A DNA stretch of 21,142 nt from JACCXJ01 sp052387115 (GTDB lineage Bacteria > Pseudomonadota > Gammaproteobacteria > JACCXJ01). The notes below the pieces were generated by a model that searched no databases, was not told the origin of the DNA, and was given only the letters and a program-made list of their open reading frames with translations. This document shows, piece after piece, positions 15,920-21,142 of this stretch. The stretch's first letter is position 1. Each line of letters opens with the position of its first letter. Both the position numbers and the translations under genes were made by a program. Where the stretch lies: the NCBI GenBank assembly GCA_052387115.1, contig JBQTJM010000449.1:1-21142 (forward strand). The letters run 5' to 3'.

Positions 15920-16624
15920 ACATCTCTCCTTTTCCGTGTTGCTGTGTAACGGTTTCTCGGTCCATCCATGGCACGGCGCTGCCCTCTACCGGGTGTGCTC
16001 AAGCCGCGCGTTTGTCGCTATCGCCGAAGCCAACCGTCGCGCCGCGTCTTGGCGCGTCCGAGTTGAGCGCCAGGATTAGCCTTTACACCGCCAAGGATAC
16101 GAAATGCACCTTCGCTTGTTCAGTGACTTTCCGCACAAACATTTTGTGACATATTCACGATCGGTCCCCGAAGAACACCGTGTACTTCTCAATGCGTGAA
16201 TCAATGTTCCCGGAGGCCTTTCGAGATCGACAACCAATGCAGGAAGCTACCATTAGGGAGGTTGCAGCTTGGCTGGGCAGAGGCAACCGCCATCCGACAG
16301 TACGACCCGAGTGAAGACGCCTCGGGAGTCGGCAAAGGACGTCGCAACCGAAGGATAGATCTTTCTCCTACCCGACGCGCTTCTTTTGCATAGGCTATTT
16401 AACACCTCTCCGGTGTCCGTGGCAAGCCCCCTCTCTTAGGAGGCGTCCCCATCGCGCTGGTGCCCGGCCGCGGCAGTCGCGATCGTTCGAGGGCTCGATC
16501 GTGGATCCATAGAGAGGGGAGCGGGGTCCACTCGCGGTTGACATCGGTCCCCGGCTCTACCATGCTTATCCTGGGTACGTCAATGGCGGCTCTGTGCTCA
16601 CGCGCTCAAGACCGGAGGACGACA
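15920..16624. other. 705-bp divergent intergenic region
   Basis: This lies between the divergently transcribed RTX gene and the Rap1a-like gene. It is less GC-rich than its surroundings around 16080-16200. An inverted repeat CACAAA-CAT-TTTGTG lies at 16134-16148, followed by TGTGA-CATAT-TCACG (16145-16159), a CRP-like half-site pair with a 5-base instead of 6-base spacer. A perfect -35-like TTGACA occurs at 16538-16543 without a convincing -10. A small hairpin ACACC-TCTCC-GGTGT is at 16402-16416. No coding sequence or known RNA is recognised. Confidence 0.5.
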
Positions 16625-17026
16625 ATGACACGAATAACGCTGACCCTGTTTACGGCTTGCGTGTGGTTGGGGGCGGGGTTGTGGCCGCCCCAGTCCCGTG
16701 CGGTTACGCACGACAGCTTTCTGGTGCGCAATGCGCTCGATATCGTGACCTTGTGTTCGGTACCGAAAGAGGACGCCCTGCACACCGCAGCGGCTAATTT
16801 CTGCCACGGATACGTGGTCGGCGCCTACCATTATTACCGGGCTATGATCACCGGGCCGGATCCGGATCGAGAACCGCTCTTCTGCCTGCCCGATCCTCAG
16901 CCTTCGCGGGACGAGGCGATCCGCGCCTTCGTCGCGTGGGCACAAACCCATCCCCAGTACAATAACGAACCGGCGGTTGAGACCTTGTTCAAGTTCGCGA
17001 TCGCAACATGGCCATGTGATTCCTGA
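16625..17026 (+). CDS. Rap1a/Tai-like exported small protein
   Basis: A 133-residue protein with a signal peptide (MTRITLTLFTACVWLGAGLW, cleavage likely after SRA at 26). The mature part has the Rap1a/Tai pattern: an early cysteine (C44), FCHGYVVGAYHYY (59-71), CLPDPQPSRDEAIRAFVAW (87-105), and a final THPQYNNEPAVETLFKFAI and WPC ending (C131), with four cysteines expected to pair as disulfides. The family includes periplasmic immunity proteins that neutralise type VI secretion amidase effectors, but many members stand alone with no known partner. GGAGG lies about six bases upstream of ATG 16625. No effector gene or T6SS part is next to it, so an immunity role is unproven. It precedes the glycine-zipper lipoprotein by 18 bases, probably as one transcript. 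Confidence 0.7.
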   Translation: MTRITLTLFTACVWLGAGLWPPQSRAVTHDSFLVRNALDIVTLCSVPKEDALHTAAANFCHGYVVGAYHYYRAMITGPDPDREPLFCLPDPQPSRDEAIRAFVAWAQTHPQYNNEPAVETLFKFAIATWPCDS

Positions 17027-17044
17027 TCAGGAGGGCACACGGAT

Positions 17045-17320
17045 ATGAAACGTCATCGACATCTACTTTTGGCTGCATCTCTGACCATCGGACTGGCGGG
17101 TTGCGCGGGGATGACCACCTCGCAGCAACGGGCGCTGAGCGGCACCACGATGGGTGCGGCGGGCGGTGCCGTCATCGGGGCGATCGCCGGCAATGCCGGG
17201 CTCGGAGCCGGGATCGGTGCGGCCACCGGCCTCTTGGGCGGCTACCTCTACGACCAGCACCAGCAGTCGCAGGAGAAGGCCTATCAGCAAGGATACCAGC
17301 AAGGGCAGCAAGCCCGCTGA
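17045..17320 (+). CDS. Glycine-zipper outer-membrane lipoprotein
   Basis: A 91-residue lipoprotein: a signal peptide ending GLAGC with lipidated C20, then a glycine-zipper region (GTTMGAAGGAVIGAIAGNAG and LGAGIGAATGLLGGYLYDQ) and a Gln/Tyr-rich polar tail (YQQGYQQGQQAR). Such YMGG/OmpA-like glycine-zipper lipoproteins are small envelope proteins of mostly unknown function; the zipper packs helices tightly in or on a membrane. AGGAGG at 17029-17034 is about ten bases ahead of ATG 17045. It follows the Rap1a-like gene closely, consistent with co-transcription. A GC-rich hairpin (17312-17334) overlaps its stop but lacks a T-tract. Confidence 0.85.
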   Translation: MKRHRHLLLAASLTIGLAGCAGMTTSQQRALSGTTMGAAGGAVIGAIAGNAGLGAGIGAATGLLGGYLYDQHQQSQEKAYQQGYQQGQQAR

Positions 17321-17830
17321 GCCCCGCGGCGGGCCCGATTGCCTGCCCCTCACCCGGTGACGTGCGCGACGTCCGCCGACCGGGATCTGTGTGGCTTGCC
17401 CACCTCTGCGCGCGACATCTCGATCGCTTCCTTGATTCGCTCAATCGGTATCCTGGCCTTGCGAGCTAGCTAGCACCTCGCGCGCGAGCTAGCCGACATC
17501 GCGACGCCGGGGTATAGGGCTGTCTCCCGCGCCATGATCGACAGGCGCCGATGGTGGGCGTCGCCTCATCAGCCACGCCGCCCGAAACCGGGACCCGGCC
17601 GATATCGGCCCGGGTGATACCCGGCCCCGGTGACACTGCCGCGGGCGCCGTGGTGCCTGCACGATCAGCCTGTCCTGTCGTCCCAGGATGACGCCGGCTA
17701 CCCTCGGTCCGCACGGTAGGTCGTAGCCCTCATGCTCGAAAGGTGCGCGACTAGCTGCCACCGATCAACAAGTTGCGTTGAACTCTTCGGAATCCACCGC
17801 GTGCGAGCGCGCACGCATGGCTCGTTGGCA
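17321..17830. other. Intergenic region, possible decayed minus-strand coding DNA
   Basis: No gene is recognised in about 500 bases. On the minus strand, about 17460 down to 17361 reads KARIPIERIKEAIEMSRAEV and ends in a stop, with the look of a real protein C-terminus but no start. A 90-codon open frame (17761 to 17489) contains YDLPCGPRVAGVILGRQDRL with no family I know. A direct repeat GCGAGCTAGC occurs at 17461-17470 and 17484-17493, overlapping GCTAGCTAGC. These may be remnants of lost genes. Confidence 0.35.
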
Positions 17831-17837
17831 TGTGAAA

Positions 17838-17853
17838 TGTGCTATGCATCACA
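17838..17853 (+). promoter_or_regulatory. Upstream CRP-family-like operator
   Basis: TGTGC-TATGCA-TCACA matches the TGTGA-N6-TCACA half-site pattern with one mismatch. Its centre is 23 bp upstream of the centre of the second site, roughly two helical turns, so both sites would lie on nearly the same face of the DNA. Confidence 0.5.
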
Positions 17854-17860
17854 AACAAAC

Positions 17861-17876
17861 TGTGACGGACGTCACA
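17861..17876 (+). promoter_or_regulatory. CRP-family-like operator, perfect half-sites
   Basis: TGTGACGGACGTCACA is TGTGA-N6-TCACA with both half-sites perfect and an inverted repeat of six bases (TGTGAC/GTCACA). This is the E. coli CRP / Pseudomonas Vfr consensus. It is 68 bases before the start of the diheme-cytochrome gene. Other CRP/FNR-superfamily regulators could bind it. Confidence 0.65.
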
Positions 17877-17894
17877 GACTGAAAGCGGCTGTGT

Positions 17895-17903
17895 TGCTAC
17901 AAG
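17895..17903 (+). promoter_or_regulatory. Candidate extended -10 of the cytochrome-RTX gene
   Basis: TGC-TACAAG is an extended -10 with a 4/6 hexamer. If transcription starts near 17910, the perfect operator is centred at -41.5, the classic class II activator position where it replaces a -35 element; no good -35 is present. The leader would be about 35 bases. This is inference from spacing. Confidence 0.4.
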
Positions 17904-17944
17904 AGAGCGTGGGTGCCCATGGCACTGGGCGATGGAGGTGGGTG

Positions 17945-20734
17945 ATGCGTACGAATAGTATGATCCTTGCGCTGGTCTGCTCGCTGTTGTTCGGCCTTTC
18001 CTCCAGGGTGTCGGCCACCAACCATCTCGTGCAGATCGATGAAATCATGGCCGGGGCCAATGGCGACTCACAGATCCAATTCGTGGAAATGGGAGTCTCC
18101 GACGGCGGCCAAAAGGAGTGGGGGCCCAACCGTGACCTTTCCGAGGAGGTGGGCAGGGCCATGCTCGTCTTTTTCGACATCAATGGGAAGCGGACGGGCC
18201 GGTTTGTCTTTCCCACGAATGCGCCCGCCGGCGGCAATCAGGTCCTGATCGCCACCTCCGCGTTCGCGGCCCTGCCCGGCGCCCCCACGCCGGATTTCAT
18301 CATGCCCGCCAACCTCATGGCCCAAAGCGGCAAGCTTTGTTTTCGGGGCAATCCCGCTAATCCCAATCGTTTTGATGTGAACCTGTGCCTGTCTTACGGC
18401 GCCTTCGACGGCGATACCGAAGGGGCCGGCCCGCGGGCGGCCGGCGGCGCCCGGCTGGCGATCGTGGGCGCCACCAGCCTGCGGCGCTTCCAAGACTCCG
18501 TCGGGTTTGGCTCGCAATCCAACGCCGATTTCGAGTTGCGCACACCGGAGCCGACCAACACGCGGGACCAGACCTTCACCTTCACAGTGGCCTCGCAGGT
18601 CGACCAGGGGAGAACCTTGTTCTTGAAGGAAACCTTCAATGGCAATAACCGGACGTGCGCGACGTGCCACGTCGCCGGCGACGCCTTCGGCCTTTCCCCG
18701 GCGAGCATCGCCGCCTTGCCGCCGTCCGATCCCCTGTTTATCGCCGACTTCAACCTCAACACCCTGGTGCTCACTGCCGATTCCCGCCCCAGCGATCTGC
18801 GCGGCGTGATCACCGCGACCAACGGCTCCACCGCGACGGTCCTGGCCGGATCCGGGGCTACCTACCTGATCCACGGCGGCAGCGCATTGACCGGTACGAT
18901 CACCGATGGTCGCAATACCGGCGAGCTCTCATCCTTTACGCCCGGCGATCTAAATGAATTGGAAAACCCGACGCTGTTGCGCGGGGGACGGGCCTTGATC
19001 CTGGAGAATATCGACGGATTCGCCAACCCGCCGGTGATGCGCGCTTCCCCTCACCTGCTGAATATCGACCTGACCGCACCCTATGGGCTCAGCGGGGAGA
19101 TCCCGGACCTCCGAGCGTTCGCCACCGCCGCCGTGCGGCAACATTTTCCGCGGCGCCTGGATCGGACCGAAAACGTCACGGCGACCCAGACCGAGACACT
19201 GGACTTCCGGATCCCCACCCCGGCCGAACGGCAAGCCATGGAAGCGTTCATGAAAACGATCTTCCTGCCGACCGATCAGGACTTCGATCTAGACCGATTC
19301 GCCACCACCGAGGCGCAAAAACGGGGCCGCGACCTGTTCTTCGGCGCGGCCAAGTGCTCTACCTGCCACTCCGGGGCTGTCCTCGCCCGATCCGACGGGA
19401 GCTCTCGGACCACCGCCGGGGTCAACGAAGCATTTAATACGGGCGTCGCCGATCTGGAGATCAATACCACCGACGGCCTGCCCCACGAGCCTGCCGCGAG
19501 CTCGACTAACACGCGCGAGTTCAGCGTCCCGCCGCTCTTTGGGGTGAAGAACACGGCGCCCTTCTTCCACGATAATTCCGTCGCCACCCTGCGAGAGGCG
19601 GTCGAGTTCTATGACAGCCGGGAATTCGTGAGCTCCCCCGCCGGGCAACAGGTCGGTCCCATCAATCTGACCAATCCCCAAACGGTAGCGGACCTGCTCG
19701 CCTTCCTTCAATCCCTCACGCAGGTCCCCTTCGCCATGACTCCCGCCTCCCCGTCCCCCCTGTCGTTTGGCGAACAGGACGTGGACGCCGGCGCGACTCC
19801 GTCGCGGACGGTGCTCGTCACAAACACCGGCTCGGCGCCGATCGCCGTGACGGCCGCGATCATAAACGGCCCGGGCGCTGCTCATTTCTCGATCACCGAC
19901 CTCCCGCCGGCCACTCCTTTTCCGTCGGGCGGCAGCCGCACCGTGGGAGTCGCTTTCGATCCCGCGGGGCTCGGTGCGCTGACGGCGACCCTGGAGCTCA
20001 CCACCATCGATGCCGTGGATGACTGGACGGTGGGCGTGCCCCTGATCGGGACAGGAACCGGTCATGCTGAGATTGTGGTCACGCCCTTGAGCCTGGCTTT
20101 CGGCAGCCAGCCCACGGAGGCCGGCCCGACGGGATCGCAGGCCGTGTTGATCACCAACACCGGCGTCACCGATCTGAGCATCTCCAGCCTGACCCTGACC
20201 GGCGCCGCCCCCTCCCAGTTCACCATCGTCGGCGACAGCGGAGAGGGGACGCTCAGCCGCGGGGCGAGCCGCACGGTCCGGGTCGCCTTCGACCCCTCGG
20301 CCACCGGATCCCTGGCGGCGAACCTGAGCATCGTCTCCAATGACAGCGGCCAAGGTACGGTGGGTGTCACCCTGACCGGCACGGGTGTTGCCCCACAAAT
20401 CCCCCCAGAAATCCCCCGCGAAATCACCGCACGGTGCTTTGGGGTCCAGGCTACGATCGTGGGTACCGACGGCCCCGATCGGCTAAACGGGACGCCAGGT
20501 AGGGACATTATCGCCGCCCTCGGGGGCAACGACGTCATCAACGGCCGAGGCGGAAACGATTTCCTTTGCGGCGGTAAGGGCGATGATAAGCTCAGGGGCG
20601 GGATGGGAAGAGATGGGCTCGATGGCGGCAGTGGCCGGGATAAGCTCGATGGGGGTGGCAATCCGGACAGGTGTATAGGCGGTTCCGGCAGGGATACCGC
20701 GCGGAATTGCGAACGGATCAGAGGGATCCCTTAG
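17945..20734 (+). CDS. Exported diheme cytochrome c peroxidase-like / Ig / RTX fusion protein
   Basis: A 929-residue protein with a signal peptide (MRTNSMILALVCSLLFGLSS, cleavage near RVSA at 24). Residues 25-215 are a beta-rich domain (VQIDEIMAGANGDSQIQFVE) resembling lamin-tail-like modules. Residues 216-595 have the MauG/cytochrome c peroxidase plan: heme motif CATCH (238-242), heme motif CSTCH (471-475), and FFHDNSVATLREAVEFYDSR (540-559), the family's C-terminal signature. Two choice-of-anchor-D/ASPM-type Ig modules follow (602-705 and 708-815; LSFGEQDV, LVTNTGS, VAFDP). Residues 830-925 are an RTX calcium-binding module. GGAGGTG lies four bases before ATG 17945; the longer open frame upstream crosses the operators. 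Diheme peroxidases transfer electrons between a high-potential and a peroxide-reactive heme; activity here is inferred. A surface location is likely. Confidence 0.85.
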   Translation: MRTNSMILALVCSLLFGLSSRVSATNHLVQIDEIMAGANGDSQIQFVEMGVSDGGQKEWGPNRDLSEEVGRAMLVFFDINGKRTGRFVFPTNAPAGGNQVLIATSAFAALPGAPTPDFIMPANLMAQSGKLCFRGNPANPNRFDVNLCLSYGAFDGDTEGAGPRAAGGARLAIVGATSLRRFQDSVGFGSQSNADFELRTPEPTNTRDQTFTFTVASQVDQGRTLFLKETFNGNNRTCATCHVAGDAFGLSPASIAALPPSDPLFIADFNLNTLVLTADSRPSDLRGVITATNGSTATVLAGSGATYLIHGGSALTGTITDGRNTGELSSFTPGDLNELENPTLLRGGRALILENIDGFANPPVMRASPHLLNIDLTAPYGLSGEIPDLRAFATAAVRQHFPRRLDRTENVTATQTETLDFRIPTPAERQAMEAFMKTIFLPTDQDFDLDRFATTEAQKRGRDLFFGAAKCSTCHSGAVLARSDGSSRTTAGVNEAFNTGVADLEINTTDGLPHEPAASSTNTREFSVPPLFGVKNTAPFFHDNSVATLREAVEFYDSREFVSSPAGQQVGPINLTNPQTVADLLAFLQSLTQVPFAMTPASPSPLSFGEQDVDAGATPSRTVLVTNTGSAPIAVTAAIINGPGAAHFSITDLPPATPFPSGGSRTVGVAFDPAGLGALTATLELTTIDAVDDWTVGVPLIGTGTGHAEIVVTPLSLAFGSQPTEAGPTGSQAVLITNTGVTDLSISSLTLTGAAPSQFTIVGDSGEGTLSRGASRTVRVAFDPSATGSLAANLSIVSNDSGQGTVGVTLTGTGVAPQIPPEIPREITARCFGVQATIVGTDGPDRLNGTPGRDIIAALGGNDVINGRGGNDFLCGGKGDDKLRGGMGRDGLDGGSGRDKLDGGGNPDRCIGGSGRDTARNCERIRGIP

Positions 20735-21142
20735 CGTGAATATGATCTATCGGGCCGATCCCGTCCAGAAACCGGTCGAGCTCTTTTTTCTAGGGCGCTC
20801 GGTTGTAGCCCCCGGTTTCCCTCCGAAAGGCACCTCATCCCGGTGGCCAGCTCGGTCTCGAGATTCGAATGAGGGTTCTTTTGCACTACCTCCCGAGGCA
20901 AGTTGTGGGTTTCACCCTAAGTACCCTGTTTCACAAATACGAGCACATATAAAGCGCGTAACTGTACTCATGAAAGGGCATACTTAGGCGGTGTCCCGTT
21001 ATTCCCCCTCCCGATGGGCTGGTCTTTACCCACAAGTTGATCGAGCACAAGGGGGTCGGCGACATTTTCGAGCAGGCGACCTGGAGGGATTCAGTGGTAG
21101 AGATCGTAAGCGAATTCGATGTCGGCCAAGCGTGCCATGCCA
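20735..21142. other. No assigned gene; open reading at right edge
   Basis: An 83-codon frame from 20736 has no family resemblance. From 20974 to the window end the + strand is open and reads LVFTHKLIEHKGVGDIFEQA and WRDSVVEIVSEFD, which looks like real protein but has no visible start codon and runs off the edge. On the minus strand the same DNA gives MARLADIEFAYDLYH, then a stop. Neither was recognised. No terminator is evident after the cytochrome gene. Confidence 0.35.

Noticed and set aside
16196..16393. 65-codon frame in the divergent intergenic region
   Set aside because: No ribosome binding site, no recognisable composition or motif, and it is not conserved-looking; likely chance.
16538..16572. 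Perfect -35 TTGACA before the Rap1a-like gene
   Set aside because: No -10 of acceptable quality occurs at 15-19 bp spacing, so a promoter call is not supported.
17312..17334. Hairpin GCCCGC/GCGGGC at the end of the glycine-zipper gene as a terminator
   Set aside because: The stem is short, the loop is 11 bases, it overlaps the stop codon and no T-tract follows.

Overview
The window is GC-rich DNA of a gammaproteobacterium. The diagnostic feature is the uninterrupted same-strand block ndk - rlmN - pilW - rodZ - hisS - yfgM - bamB - der (4407-12471), a gene order typical of Gammaproteobacteria. It is packed with ATGA-type stop/start overlaps and lacks the ispG that usually sits between rodZ and hisS. 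An ETHE1-type persulfide dioxygenase next to it would fit a sulfur-handling organism, but the genus cannot be named from sequence alone.

Layout. (1) 1-2103 is a gene graveyard: a KdpE-like receiver fragment joined to an HsdM fragment that is interrupted by a cluster of REP-like palindromes, then an HsdS C-terminal fragment, then an intact VapB-type antitoxin with its own palindromic operator, a VapC toxin that loses its family similarity halfway, and a frameshifted agmatine deiminase remnant on the other strand. (2) 2234-4244 holds a polysaccharide deacetylase and, convergent to it, the persulfide dioxygenase. (3) 4407-12994 is the housekeeping operon: nucleotide metabolism, rRNA/tRNA methylation, pilus biogenesis, cell shape, tRNA charging, outer-membrane assembly and ribosome assembly, ending in a KdsC-like sugar-acid phosphatase. 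Three of its genes (rlmN, bamB, der) carry short in-frame tandem repeats of 15 or 18 bp at or near linkers or termini. (4) 13109-20734 is an accessory envelope/secreted-protein region: a 936-residue Delta-60-repeat plus RTX protein on the minus strand; then, on the plus strand, a Rap1a/Tai-like small exported protein, a glycine-zipper lipoprotein, and a 929-residue exported protein combining a diheme cytochrome c peroxidase-like domain, two choice-of-anchor-D-like Ig modules and a C-terminal RTX domain. (5) 20735-21142 has no recognised gene.

The most interesting part is the last one. The diheme-cytochrome/Ig/RTX fusion is preceded by two CRP-family-like operators 23 bp apart, the nearer one matching TGTGA-N6-TCACA perfectly and sitting at -41.5 relative to a plausible extended -10. 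The same cysteine-containing RTX module ends both large proteins of the region, so they may share a surface location or a calcium-dependent folding route. No type I secretion genes are in the window. All functional statements are from reading the sequence; no database search was run.
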